From Microvirga solisilvae (GTDB taxonomy: Bacteria; Pseudomonadota; Alphaproteobacteria; Rhizobiales; Beijerinckiaceae): DNA of 64,000 bases. Position 1 is the first letter of the stretch. Each line of letters starts with the position of its first letter. Positions 18,378 through 26,935 of the stretch are shown piece after piece. Both the position numbers and the translations under genes were made by a program. The notes under the pieces were generated by a model. That model saw only the letters and a list, made by a program, of their open reading frames with translations, had not been told where the DNA came from and made no database searches. Location of the stretch: positions 246,215 to 310,214 of the forward strand of contig NZ_JAKUCN010000005.1 in the NCBI RefSeq assembly GCF_022808595.1, written 5' to 3'.

Positions 18378-19139
18378 ATGCGCGCTTGGATCCCTTGCAC
18401 CGCAATGCTTTTCGTCGCCCTCGCTCCGGCCTCCGGTTCGGCCCAGTCGGTCTACGGCAGCGGGTCTTACTACGGCAATACCTACATCTCTTCGGAATAT
18501 AACTATCCCTACGCCCGCACGCAGGATGGCTATACCGAGGATTACCCGCTCGTGACGCGCCCGGCGACGCGCGGCTCCTATCCTTATACGACAGGTCCCT
18601 ACACGACGGGCTCTGTGCGAGCCGGCACGCAGGTTGCGGGCCTTCCGCAGACTTACTCGGATCCCGGCTACGACAACAGCATTGATTACGCGATTTCGCC
18701 CGAATTCCAGCGTCAGATCGTGTCCTATCCAGGCAATGAGCGGCCCGGCACCATCGTCGTCGATACGAACGAGAAGTTCCTCTACCTCGTGCAGGATGGC
18801 GGCCGCGCCATCCGCTATGGCATCGGCGTCGGCCGCGAGGGCTTCGAGTGGAGCGGTCGCCAGACAGTTTCCATGAAGCGCGAATGGCCGAGCTGGCGTC
18901 CGCCGGCAGAGATGCTGCGCCGTCGCCCCGACCTTCCGCGATTCATGGAAGGTGGCCCCGATAATCCGCTCGGCGCCCGTGCACTCTATCTCGGCTCGTC
19001 GCTCTATCGCATCCACGGCACCAACGAGCCGCACACGATCGGACAGGCCGTCTCCTCCGGCTGCATCCGCATGCTGAACGAGGATGTGGTCGATCTTTAC
19101 AACCGCGTAAAGGTCGGCACGAGCGTCATCGTGATCTGA
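18378..19139 (+). CDS. L,D-transpeptidase (YkuD domain)
   Basis: This 253-residue periplasmic enzyme has a signal peptide at residues 1-23 (ending ASGSAQ), a Tyr/Gly/Thr-rich linker to about residue 100, then a YkuD domain. The catalytic motif is complete: RIHGTNEPHTIGQAVSSGCIRM, with His and Cys. Such enzymes make 3-3 peptidoglycan cross-links or attach outer-membrane proteins to peptidoglycan, which is abundant in Hyphomicrobiales. AGGA precedes the ATG at 18378; the in-frame earlier start at 18339 would spoil the signal peptide. It ends at a strong bidirectional terminator. Confidence 0.92.
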   Translation: MRAWIPCTAMLFVALAPASGSAQSVYGSGSYYGNTYISSEYNYPYARTQDGYTEDYPLVTRPATRGSYPYTTGPYTTGSVRAGTQVAGLPQTYSDPGYDNSIDYAISPEFQRQIVSYPGNERPGTIVVDTNEKFLYLVQDGGRAIRYGIGVGREGFEWSGRQTVSMKREWPSWRPPAEMLRRRPDLPRFMEGGPDNPLGARALYLGSSLYRIHGTNEPHTIGQAVSSGCIRMLNEDVVDLYNRVKVGTSVIVI

Positions 19140-19163
19140 TCGGCGGCAACCATATTCAAAATG

Positions 19164-19192
19164 AAAACGCCCGCATGATGCGGGCGTTTTTG
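19164..19192. terminator. Bidirectional terminator
   Basis: AAAACGCCCGCAT and ATGCGGGCGTTTT form a long stem with a minimal loop, with A-rich and T-rich flanks. It lies between the convergent L,D-transpeptidase and DUF2076 genes. Confidence 0.88.
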
Positions 19193-19212
19193 TTTCTGCA
19201 TGGCAATGTTGA

Positions 19213-19896
19213 TTAAGCCCAGTCGCCGTCATCGCCGGCATCGCCGCCGAAATCGGAGAAGTCGTTCTGCTCCTGACCCGAATTCCCATAGAGCGAATCC
19301 GTGATGCCGGCGAAATCCGTGTTGCCGCCCTGATCGTTGCCGAGATCGGCGAGAGCCGACTGGCCAGCAGACGCCGCATTCTCATCGCCGCCGAAAGCGT
19401 GGGTAAGCGCATTGGCGATCATCATGCCGCCCGCAACACCAGCCGCTGTCGAAAGCGCCGTCTGCAGGAAGCCACCGCCGCGCGGCTGCATCATGCCCCC
19501 GCCCCAGGGACCAGAGGCTTGCGGCGGCATACCGTAGGATTGCTGCTGCATCGGTTGCTGCCCGCCCCAGGGCGATGCCCTGCGGGTCGGCGGCTCGTTA
19601 TAGGCCGGTCCGGGCGGGCGGGCACCACCACCGAAGATGCTGGAAAGGAAACCGCCTTGCTGCGGCTGGCGGCTTGCGTGATCGAGTTCCGCGCGCAGCT
19701 GCTCGTTCTCCTCTTGGAGCCTCGCCAGGGCCTGCTCCTGCACGAAGATAGCCTGCGCCATGGCGTAGGGCGCATAGGACTGCTGACGCAGCTTCTCGGC
19801 GATGAAGCGCTCCGCCTCCGGATCGCGAGGCTGGTTCGCAACCTGCTCGAGCCGTCGGAAGATATCGGCGATGACCTCACGTTCCTGATCGTTCAT
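19213..19896 (-). CDS. DUF2076 family protein
   Basis: This 227-residue protein matches the DUF2076 (COG3416) layout. An N-terminal helical part (MNDQEREVIADIFRRLEQV ... FVQEQALARLQEENEQLRAEL) ends in a short coiled coil at about residues 50-75, followed by a Pro/Gly/Gln-rich middle, a hydrophobic Ala/Gly stretch (TALSTAAGVAGGMMIANAL, residues 145-165) and an acidic Asp/Gly tail. The function of the family is unknown. The hydrophobic stretch could be a membrane insertion or aggregation-prone segment. GGAGG precedes the ATG. Confidence 0.82.
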   Translation of the reverse strand: MNDQEREVIADIFRRLEQVANQPRDPEAERFIAEKLRQQSYAPYAMAQAIFVQEQALARLQEENEQLRAELDHASRQPQQGGFLSSIFGGGARPPGPAYNEPPTRRASPWGGQQPMQQQSYGMPPQASGPWGGGMMQPRGGGFLQTALSTAAGVAGGMMIANALTHAFGGDENAASAGQSALADLGNDQGGNTDFAGITDSLYGNSGQEQNDFSDFGGDAGDDGDWA

Positions 19897-19956
19897 GGCA
19901 AACCTCCTTCGCGCATGGACTGTCGTCCTTCAATGTAAGCGCGGCTTCGTGTTTTG

Positions 19957-20547
19957 TTAGGGGCGGACCAAGCCAAGCTTGCGCATATTGCGCAGGGCTT
20001 CCGGCGCGATGCCCTCCAGCTCCGCCACGTCGCGCCATGCCGCTTCATGCACCTCGACCAGATCGGGACGCACGGCGCCCTCCTCCGCCCGCACCACATA
20101 ACGGATATCATGGTGCCAATGTTCGGGCTCACCCTTCTGCGGACGGGCGGGAATGAGATGGCTGTCGATATCGATGGGAAGGCCGGAAGCTGCATGCCAA
20201 GGATCGAGGGTCAAATTCGGCACGCCTGTTTCCTCGAAGGCCTCGCGAAGCGCGGATGCCTGCAAGGTCTCTGGCACTTCATAATGCCCGCCGGGCTGAA
20301 GCCATCGCGCGAGTGAGCGATGATGAATCAGCAGAATACGCCGGCCCGTCCCGTCGAGGATGAAAGCCGACGTCGTGACATGGCCGGGAAAAGTGGAGCG
20401 GGAATGGATGTCTTCTCCATTCTCGATCTGACGGCGGAGAATGGCATGCCGTCCGCTGACGAAGCCGAACGTACGATCATGCTCGTCGAGCAGATGGGCA
20501 ACCTGCGCACGAAAAGCCCCCGCATCGAAAGTCTCGCTCATATCCAT
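19957..20547 (-). CDS. NUDIX hydrolase
   Basis: This protein of about 196 residues hydrolyses a nucleoside diphosphate-X type substrate. The Nudix box is perfect: G-x5-E-x7-REAFEETGV within GHYEVPETLQASALREAFEE. A further signature, ILLIHHRSLARWLQPGG, resembles a NUDIX subfamily common in actinobacteria and rhizobia. The start is uncertain between 20547 and 20541. The gene is divergent from tyrS and its leader, with no obvious link to them. Substrate unknown. Confidence 0.85.
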   Translation of the reverse strand: MDMSETFDAGAFRAQVAHLLDEHDRTFGFVSGRHAILRRQIENGEDIHSRSTFPGHVTTSAFILDGTGRRILLIHHRSLARWLQPGGHYEVPETLQASALREAFEETGVPNLTLDPWHAASGLPIDIDSHLIPARPQKGEPEHWHHDIRYVVRAEEGAVRPDLVEVHEAAWRDVAELEGIAPEALRNMRKLGLVRP

Positions 20548-20653
20548 TCCATTATTTCGCGAATGCTTCCTTGGTGCGGCCAATGGCCGAGCTTGGCAAG
20601 ATGCCTCCGCACCTCTCAACAGGAGCCTGCACGCCGACGAATCTCATGGCTTA

Positions 20654-20682
20654 TTGACCGAACGGCACGTTGCCCCTATAAA
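20654..20682 (+). promoter_or_regulatory. Promoter of the tyrS leader
   Basis: TTGACC, exactly 17 bases, then TATAAA: a near-consensus housekeeping promoter. The leader ATG begins 7 bases after the -10 box, so transcription is predicted to start at or beside the A of that ATG, giving a leaderless message. Confidence 0.7.
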
Positions 20683-20689
20683 CAGCCCC

Positions 20690-20740
20690 ATGATCACGAG
20701 CCGCGCAACCTTCTTCAACTATTATACGCCGTCCCCATAG
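20690..20740 (+). CDS. Putative tyrS leader peptide (16 residues)
   Basis: The frame reads MITSRATFFNYYTPSP then TAG. It is too short for gene finders but has the marks of an attenuation leader: two tandem Tyr codons and two Phe codons just before the 5' arm of a hairpin, a consensus promoter whose start point falls on the ATG, and a stop codon in the loop and 3' arm of that hairpin. It lies 112 bases before tyrS. Ribosome stalling at the Tyr codons would report low tyrosyl-tRNA. No ribosome site is needed if the mRNA is leaderless, as known for rhizobial trpL. Confidence 0.65.
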   Translation: MITSRATFFNYYTPSP

Positions 20741-20798
20741 GGCGGCTGCGTTTGGTTGCGACCTCACGATCCATGCCGCCGCATTCCGGCGGCGTTTT
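20704..20798 (+). promoter_or_regulatory. tyrS transcription attenuator (alternative hairpins and terminator)
   Basis: Four segments can pair. The 5' arm GCCGTCCC (20728-20735, inside the leader codons) pairs with GGGCGGC (20740-20746), reinforced outside by CGCAACC (20704-20710) with GGTTGCG (20754-20760). The terminator is GCCGCCG (20775-20781), loop CATTC, CGGCGGC (20787-20793), then GTTTTCATTT. GGCGGC (20741-20746) can instead pair with GCCGCC (20775-20780), which would prevent the terminator. This is the classic 1:2, 2:3, 3:4 arrangement. Confidence 0.65.
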
Positions 20799-20851
20799 CA
20801 TTTCTGGATCGGTCTCCGGTCTGCGGTTTGTCCAAAACCCAGGAGACCACG

Positions 20852-22102
20852 ATGACAATTCCACAATCGACATTTCTGAAGACGCTCACGGAGCGCGGCT
20901 TCATCCATCAATGCACTGATCTTGCGGCGCTCGACGAGACGCTCTGCAAAGGCCCCATCGCGGCCTACATCGGCTTCGATGCGACAGCGGACAGCCTGCA
21001 TGTGGGCAGCCTCGTGCAGATCATGGTGCTGCGCTGGCTGCAGAAGACAGGGCACAAACCCATTATTCTGATGGGAGGCGGCACGACGCAGCTTGGCGAC
21101 CCGAGCTTTCGCGATGCCAGTCGTCCCCTGTTGAGCGATGAGCAGATCGCGCATAACAGCGCTGGAATCCGGAAGGTGTTCTCGCAATACCTTACCTTCG
21201 GCGACGGCCCGACGGATGCGGTGATGGTGGACAACGCGGACTGGCTTGATCCGCTCCGCTACCTGCCGTTCCTGCGCGAGTTCGGCACGCATTTCACCGT
21301 GAACCGCATGCTCTCCTTCGACAGCGTACGCCTGCGGCTCGAGCGTGAGCAACCGCTGACATTGCTCGAATTCAACTACATGGTGCTCCAGGCCTTCGAC
21401 TTCCTCGAATTGTCGCGACGTCAGAATTGTGTGCTGCAGATGGGCGGCTCGGACCAATGGGGCAATATCGTCAACGGCATAGAGCTGGCGCGGCGCATCG
21501 ACCAGAAGCAGCTCTTCGGCCTAACGACTCCACTTCTGACAACCTCGTCGGGAGCGAAGATGGGCAAGACGGCAAGCGGTGCAATCTGGCTCAACAGCGA
21601 GCGACTCAGCCCTTACGAGTTCTGGCAGTTCTGGCGTAATACGGAGGACGATGACGTCGCGCGGTTCCTTCGCCTCTTCACCGAGCTTCCGCTCGACGAG
21701 GTTCAGCGCTTGAGCCGTTTGCAGGGATCCGAGATCAACGAGGCGAAATGTGTTCTCGCGGACGAAGCGACGCGCCTTGCCCATGGTGAGGAAGCGGCAC
21801 GTGAGGCTGCGGAAACGGCCCATCGTACCTTCGCGGAAGGCGCATCGTCCGAGGGGTTGCCGAGCATCGATATTCCAAAGGCAGAACTCGATGCCGGACT
21901 TCCCATTGCGACCCTTCTTCACATGGCAGGACTCGTCACATCACGCAGCGAAGGACGTCGCCTGATCAAAGGCGGTGGAGCAAAGCTGAACGGCGATGCT
22001 GTCATGAATGAGGAGACACTCGTCACGACAGCGGACATGCGCAATGGCACCGTCATGCTGACGGCGGGACGCAAGCGTCATGCGCTGGTGAAAGCGATTT
22101 GA
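20852..22102 (+). CDS. tyrS: Tyrosyl-tRNA synthetase
   Basis: This 416-residue class I synthetase attaches tyrosine to tRNA-Tyr. The HIGH-like motif is in [13 protein letters not shown], the Tyr-site segment is [12 protein letters not shown] and the KMSKS-like loop is [12 protein letters not shown]-terminal S4-type RNA-binding domain is present ([20 protein letters not shown]). AGGAG 6 bases before the ATG at 20852 decides the start; the upstream in-frame extension runs back through the attenuator. Expression is probably set by the leader-peptide attenuator upstream. A terminator follows. Confidence 0.98.
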   Translation: MTIPQSTFLKTLTERGFIHQCTDLAALDETLCKGPIAAYIGFDATADSLHVGSLVQIMVLRWLQKTGHKPIILMGGGTTQLGDPSFRDASRPLLSDEQIAHNSAGIRKVFSQYLTFGDGPTDAVMVDNADWLDPLRYLPFLREFGTHFTVNRMLSFDSVRLRLEREQPLTLLEFNYMVLQAFDFLELSRRQNCVLQMGGSDQWGNIVNGIELARRIDQKQLFGLTTPLLTTSSGAKMGKTASGAIWLNSERLSPYEFWQFWRNTEDDDVARFLRLFTELPLDEVQRLSRLQGSEINEAKCVLADEATRLAHGEEAAREAAETAHRTFAEGASSEGLPSIDIPKAELDAGLPIATLLHMAGLVTSRSEGRRLIKGGGAKLNGDAVMNEETLVTTADMRNGTVMLTAGRKRHALVKAI

Positions 22103-22115
22103 AGCAGCCTAAAAG

Positions 22116-22143
22116 AAAAAGCCCCGCGAGAGCGGGGCTTTTT
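22116..22143. terminator. Bidirectional terminator between tyrS and the crescentin-like gene
   Basis: AAAAAGCCCCGC, loop GAGA, GCGGGGCTTTTT; symmetrical A and T flanks allow use by both convergent genes. Confidence 0.9.
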
Positions 22144-22146
22144 GTC

Positions 22147-23664
22147 TTATTCGGCATCCGTGGATTTCAGCGGATGGACATTCGTCTCGACCTCTTCCTC
22201 GTCGAGGAGACCGGCATCGTCCTCCTGCGAGTCGAGTCGGGTCTTCTTGCGCAGGGCAATGTATTTCTTCTGGATCTTGATGCGGCTTTCGCGCGCGATC
22301 TCCAGGGCGCCCTGAACGAGGGAGCGCTCGGCCTTCTCGTTCTGCAGCTCTTCCGTGAGACGGCGATTGGCGGCCTCAAGGGTGCTGCGATCCTGCTCGA
22401 AGCGCTTGGTGAGCTGGTCGATACGCTCGGTAAGGCTCGTGAGCTTGTTGTCGGAGCTCTCGATCTGGAAGTCCTTGGCGGCGATCGCCTTGTTGAGCAT
22501 CTCAACGCGCTCCTGCAGCTCGATGCGCGAGCGCTGGAGTTCGTTGACCATGGCGACCTGACGCTCGACTTCCTGCTGCGTCGCTTCGAGACGGCGGTCG
22601 AGAGTGTTCTTCTCGATCGTGGTCTCTTTGAGGTTACGCTCGACGGAGCGCAGGGCCTCGTTCTTGTCGCGCAGCTGGTCGCGGGTATGCGACAGAATCT
22701 TGTCGGTGGCGCCGAGGCGGGAGTTCAGGCCCTCGATCTTCATGTCGAGCGCCGAGAGATCCGTCTGGTGCGAGGAGCGCTCGGAATCGAGCTGCGTCTC
22801 GAGACGCTGGCGCAGCACCTGCTCGGCCATGAGCTTCGTCTCGAGCTCGGAAGCGCGCTGACGGGTGGCCTCAAGCTGGGTCTCGATCTCGCCATAGCGG
22901 TTGGTGAGGCTGGAGAGACGGTAATTCTGGTCTTCCGCCACCTTCTGCAGACGCTTCACCTCGTGGTCGAGGAGGCCGTTACGCTCGCGGGTCTCGATGA
23001 GCTCACGCTCGGCGCGGGCGACCGTCTGGTCGGCTTCCTGCGCCTCAAGGCGCAGGGCCTGGTTTTCTTCCGTGATGTTACGGGCGCGCTCGGTTTCGAT
23101 GGAGAGCTGGTTCTCCAGATCGGCGACCATCGCCTCCTTGTCCTTCACATTGAGGCGCAGGTCCTCGATGTGCGACTCCTGCTCGCGGGTCTTGGACTCG
23201 GCCTTGCGGAGCTGGGACACGGTGGCGGCGAGATCGTCCAGGGTGCGGGCATGGACCGTGTTGAGATCGTGCAGCTCACGGCGCAGGGAGCCGGTGGTCT
23301 CGGTTTCCTGCTTGAGCACGGCTTCCGTCTCCAGCAGGCGCGACTGGAGCTGGGGATAGCTGCGGATCAGCTCGGTCACCGGCTCGCTCAGGAGGGCGAA
23401 GTCCTCCTTCAGGCTGCGGATTTCCTCCAGCCGGTCGATCATGTTGGCGAAGCGAACGCGGATCAGCTCGTTCTTCTGGCCCACGGAATCGAGGGCGCCA
23501 TTGGGGCGCACCACGATGGGCTCCTTCTCCTGAGGAACCACGGCTGCCGCAGCCGCAACAGCAGTTGACCCAACGTCAGCCTGAACAGGCAGAACGCTGA
23601 CACCATCGTCACCCGGCTTTTTGCCGCCGAAACGGTTTCTGAAAGACGTCCAACCCGAAGACAT
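22147..23664 (-). CDS. Crescentin-like coiled-coil (intermediate-filament-like) protein
   Basis: This 505-residue protein is almost wholly coiled coil from about residue 70 to 480, with no ATPase or membrane segment. A conserved entry region, PIVVRPNGALDSVGQKNELI followed by an IDRLEEIRSLKEDF segment, closely resembles Caulobacter crescentin as remembered, and later blocks (LNKAIAAKDFQIESSDNKL, LTERIDQLT) also fit. The basic head (SSGWTSFRNRFGGKKPG) could contact membrane or MreB, as in crescentin. Crescentin makes a cell-curvature filament; here a cell-shape or polarity role is inferred. A generic SMC-like coiled coil is the alternative. The gene is monocistronic. Confidence 0.68.
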   Translation of the reverse strand: MSSGWTSFRNRFGGKKPGDDGVSVLPVQADVGSTAVAAAAAVVPQEKEPIVVRPNGALDSVGQKNELIRVRFANMIDRLEEIRSLKEDFALLSEPVTELIRSYPQLQSRLLETEAVLKQETETTGSLRRELHDLNTVHARTLDDLAATVSQLRKAESKTREQESHIEDLRLNVKDKEAMVADLENQLSIETERARNITEENQALRLEAQEADQTVARAERELIETRERNGLLDHEVKRLQKVAEDQNYRLSSLTNRYGEIETQLEATRQRASELETKLMAEQVLRQRLETQLDSERSSHQTDLSALDMKIEGLNSRLGATDKILSHTRDQLRDKNEALRSVERNLKETTIEKNTLDRRLEATQQEVERQVAMVNELQRSRIELQERVEMLNKAIAAKDFQIESSDNKLTSLTERIDQLTKRFEQDRSTLEAANRRLTEELQNEKAERSLVQGALEIARESRIKIQKKYIALRKKTRLDSQEDDAGLLDEEEVETNVHPLKSTDAE

Positions 23665-23766
23665 CGCGCCGTCCCTTCACGCCTTAATTGTCACACTTTG
23701 GGCATCTTTTAACCCAGAGTCAGGCAGGTTGAAAACAAAATTTCGTTTCCGGGAACTGCGACAGAG

Positions 23767-25122
23767 TCACTCCGCTGCAATGGTTAACGGGCCAGAGAGG
23801 CGGCTCTGAAACCCTGCTTTTTCAAGGGTTTCAGGCATCGGCCCGCCGGTTGCCCAGTCCAGAAGCTCGACCGTATGGACGATTGGAATGTCAGTTCCTT
23901 TCCCGATCTGGGTCATGCAACCGATATTGCCGGTGGCAATGAGGTCCGGCTTCGTGCGTTCGATATTCGCCACTTTTCGCGCCCTGAGCTGCCCTGCAAT
24001 CTCGGGCTGAAGCAGGTTGTAGGTACCGGCCGAACCACAGCAGATGTGACCCTCGGGAACGTCCTTCACCGTGAAGCCCGCCTTCTTCAGCAGGGTCTTG
24101 GGTTCGGTGCGGATGGCCTGGCCGTGCTGCATGGAGCAGGCGGAGTGATAGGCCACGACGAGATCGGTTTCCCGGACCGGAGGCGCCAAGTCGAGGGTCA
24201 GGGCGTATTCGGTGATGTCCTTGGCAATGGCAGAGACCCGCGCCGCCTTTTCGGCATAGGCCGGATCGTCCCGAAACATGAACCCGTAATCCTTGATCGT
24301 GGTGCCGCAGCCGGACGCGGTGATGATGATGGCATCCAGCCCCTCCCCATCCATCTCGGCGATCCAGGCGTCGATGTTCTGCTTGGCGAAGGCATGGCCC
24401 TGCTCCTCGCGGCCCATATGATGGACGAGCGCGCCGCAGCAGCCCTCACCCTTGGGCTGCACCACATCGACTCCATGCCGGTTGAGCAGGCGGATGGCGG
24501 CCTCGTTGAAGCCTGGCTTGAGCACGGGCTGAGCGCAGCCCGACAGAATCGCCACGCGGCCCCGGCGCTCGCCTTCGGCCTTGAACGTGCCCGGCTGGTC
24601 CAGAGGCGTGCGGGCCGGCACATGGGCCGGCGCCAGATCGATCATCGCCTGCAGTCGGTTGCCGACACCCGGCAGCGCACCGATCAGCCCCTTGAAGGGC
24701 TTCGCAAGAATGGCTGCTCCCATGGCGAAGCGGAAACGGTTTGGATAGGGCAGGATGCGCGCGAGCAGGCCGCGCAGGAGCCGGTCATGCCAGGGACGAT
24801 GATACGTCGCCTCGATATAGGAACGGGCATGATCCACGAGATGCATGTAATGCACGCCCGATGGACAGGTGGTCATGCAGGACAGGCACGAGAGACAACG
24901 GTCGATATGCTTCACCACCTCGGGCGAGGCGGGCTTGCCACTCTCCAGCATGTCCTTGATGAGATAGATGCGCCCGCGCGGTGAATCGAGCTCATCGCCG
25001 AGAAGCAGATAGGTCGGGCATGTCGCCGTGCAGAAGCCGCAATGGACGCAGGTGCGGAGAATCTTCTCCGACGATGCTGTCGCCGAATCCTTGAGCTGCT
25101 CAGGCGTGAAATTGGTTTGCAT
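23767..25122 (-). CDS. glcF: Glycolate oxidase iron-sulfur subunit GlcF
   Basis: This 451-residue protein transfers electrons from the GlcDE flavoproteins toward the quinone pool. Two 4Fe-4S motifs are present: CVHCGFCTATCP (residues 25-36) and CLSCLSCMTTCP (residues 76-87). Two cysteine-rich CCG domains follow (GEGCCGALVHHMG; GHICCGSAGTYN). It is the last gene of the operon, separated from glcE by a UPF0314 gene with only ~10-base gaps. Confidence 0.95.
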   Translation of the reverse strand: MQTNFTPEQLKDSATASSEKILRTCVHCGFCTATCPTYLLLGDELDSPRGRIYLIKDMLESGKPASPEVVKHIDRCLSCLSCMTTCPSGVHYMHLVDHARSYIEATYHRPWHDRLLRGLLARILPYPNRFRFAMGAAILAKPFKGLIGALPGVGNRLQAMIDLAPAHVPARTPLDQPGTFKAEGERRGRVAILSGCAQPVLKPGFNEAAIRLLNRHGVDVVQPKGEGCCGALVHHMGREEQGHAFAKQNIDAWIAEMDGEGLDAIIITASGCGTTIKDYGFMFRDDPAYAEKAARVSAIAKDITEYALTLDLAPPVRETDLVVAYHSACSMQHGQAIRTEPKTLLKKAGFTVKDVPEGHICCGSAGTYNLLQPEIAGQLRARKVANIERTKPDLIATGNIGCMTQIGKGTDIPIVHTVELLDWATGGPMPETLEKAGFQSRLSGPLTIAAE

Positions 25123-25131
25123 CGTTTTATC

Positions 25132-25746
25132 TCAAATCGCCGATTGCCACTGATTGATGGCCTCGATCGGGTGGATCAGCATGATGATGTTGAGGATGAG
25201 ATTGTCATGGATCCAGTAGCCGGTGAATGCCTCCATCGCCACGGCAGCGACAATCGTCAGCCAGACCGGAAGGGTTCGCGCCAAAAAGAACCCCACGATC
25301 ATGGCAAAAATATCGGACACCGAATTGATGACGCTGTCGCCGTAATAATCGAGAGCGATATTCGTTGCACGGTAGCGCTCGATCACCGTGTTGGTGTTTT
25401 CGGCAATCTCCCATGCCGCCTCCACGCCGATGGCGAGGAGCAGCGCGAGACCGAGCAGCAGCGCCTTTCCGCGCAGGCGGCCGATGAGCCAAGTTCCGGC
25501 ATAGAACAGGAAGCCGTGGATGATGTGCGAAGGCGTGTACCAATCGCTCAGATGTTGCGAGTTGCCGGAATCGCGCACGATTCCATGCCACAGCTCCACC
25601 GTTCCACATTTGCAGATTGGCGTGCGCCCCATGGCATAAAGGATCGCGGCAGTCAGCGCGATCATGGCTACGGCCAGAGCGACGTAGACGGCAGGCCTCA
25701 CGCTGCTCTTCGCGACAGCTGGACTCAACGCTGCAGAACCTGTCAT
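25132..25746 (-). CDS. UPF0314/DUF2585 membrane protein
   Basis: This 204-residue protein has five or six hydrophobic segments. Signatures of the rhizobial UPF0314 family are clear: [17 protein letters not shown] with two cysteines, [20 protein letters not shown], and [18 protein letters not shown]. Function is unknown. It starts one base after the glcE stop and ends about 10 bases before glcF, so it must be co-transcribed with glycolate oxidase genes. A role in membrane docking of GlcDEF or in substrate movement is a context guess. Confidence 0.88.
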   Translation of the reverse strand: MTGSAALSPAVAKSSVRPAVYVALAVAMIALTAAILYAMGRTPICKCGTVELWHGIVRDSGNSQHLSDWYTPSHIIHGFLFYAGTWLIGRLRGKALLLGLALLLAIGVEAAWEIAENTNTVIERYRATNIALDYYGDSVINSVSDIFAMIVGFFLARTLPVWLTIVAAVAMEAFTGYWIHDNLILNIIMLIHPIEAINQWQSAI

Positions 25747-25747
25747 C

Positions 25748-26935
25748 TTATATCCCTGCGTACATCCGGCCTGGATTGAGAATACCCGCCGGATCGAAGG
25801 AGGCCTTGATGCCTTTCGTCAGCGTCATGAGCGGCTGCGCCTGCGGCTCGAACACGTCGACGGCCGAGCGCACCTCCGAGGGTGCGCGCACGAGCGTCGC
25901 ATGGCCGCCGAAGGCGCGCGTGGCCTCGCGCAGCACGGATGCGCCCGCATCCTCTCCGACCGGCGTCGAGATCCAAATGAGGCCGCCACCCCAATCGTAG
26001 AACCATTGCGCGTCGAGCGACTGCGCGATCTGCTTCGTGAAGCCGGGCCCCTTAGTTGGCGCCGTGGACACGCGCCAGACCGCGCGGTCGGCGCCGTCGG
26101 CAAGCACGGTCGCATCGCGCACGGATTGCCAAACGGCTTCGGCGCCCCTGCCCTCCAGAATATCGGTGGAACCGCCAAAGCGCTTCAGCAGGCGCCGCAA
26201 TTCGCCGAGGCGATAATCGACGGAAGCAGAGAACCCTTCGAGGCGGATCATCGTACTCGCGCCCTGCCGGTCGCGCGCCGGAATATGCGCCGCGCCCGTC
26301 ACGTCAAAAGGCGAGCCCAAGGCTTGCGAGAGCGCCTCGATGGCCTGCTCATCCTTGAGGCCGCGCAGCACGAGCGTGGTCTTACGCTCCTGCTTCGGCA
26401 GCACCTTGAACGTCACCTCCGTCATAAAGCCGAGCGTTCCCCAGGAGCCCGCCATGAGCTTCACGAGATCGAGGCCCGTGACGTTCTTCATCACGCGCCC
26501 GCCCGACTTCACCACCTCGCCGCGTCCGTTGACGAAGCGCACGCCGATGAGGCTGTCGCGGGCAGCGCCCGCCATGACGCGACGTGGGCCGGAGATGTTC
26601 ATGGCGGCGACCGAACCGATGGTGGGCTCCGCCTTCGTGCCGAGTAGCGGGCGGTAATCCATCGGCTCGAAAGGCAGTTCCTGCCCCTTCTCGGCAAGCG
26701 TGCGCACCACCTCGGACAAGGACGTGCCGCTCTTTGCGGCAATCACCATCTCCGCGGGCTCGTAAAGCGTGATGCCCGTGAGCGCAGCAGACGAGATCGA
26801 CGCATCCGTCTGATTGGGACGACCCATCTCGGCCTTGGTGTTCTGACCGGAAAGGCTGAGCAGGCTGCCTTTCTCGGAAGCCTCACGGATGATCGTCGAA
26901 GCATCCTGCTCGTCGCGGGGAAGATGATGGGTCAC
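25748..26935 (-). CDS. glcE: Glycolate oxidase FAD-binding subunit GlcE
   Basis: This 395-residue FAD_binding_4 protein pairs with GlcD. The flavin site shows [28 protein letters not shown] and [29 protein letters not shown], and the GG(R)[10 protein letters not shown] loop is present. The start is taken as GTG at 26935, which overlaps the glcD TGA (GTGA); the longer ATG form runs back into glcD and lacks family similarity. Confidence 0.93.
   Translation of the reverse strand: MTHHLPRDEQDASTIIREASEKGSLLSLSGQNTKAEMGRPNQTDASISSAALTGITLYEPAEMVIAAKSGTSLSEVVRTLAEKGQELPFEPMDYRPLLGTKAEPTIGSVAAMNISGPRRVMAGAARDSLIGVRFVNGRGEVVKSGGRVMKNVTGLDLVKLMAGSWGTLGFMTEVTFKVLPKQERKTTLVLRGLKDEQAIEALSQALGSPFDVTGAAHIPARDRQGASTMIRLEGFSASVDYRLGELRRLLKRFGGSTDILEGRGAEAVWQSVRDATVLADGADRAVWRVSTAPTKGPGFTKQIAQSLDAQWFYDWGGGLIWISTPVGEDAGASVLREATRAFGGHATLVRAPSEVRSAVDVFEPQAQPLMTLTKGIKASFDPAGILNPGRMYAGI

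Noticed and set aside
22099..23568. 489-codon open frame opposite the coiled-coil gene
   Set aside because: Leu/Glu/Val-rich low-complexity mirror of the coiled coil; no independent start signal.
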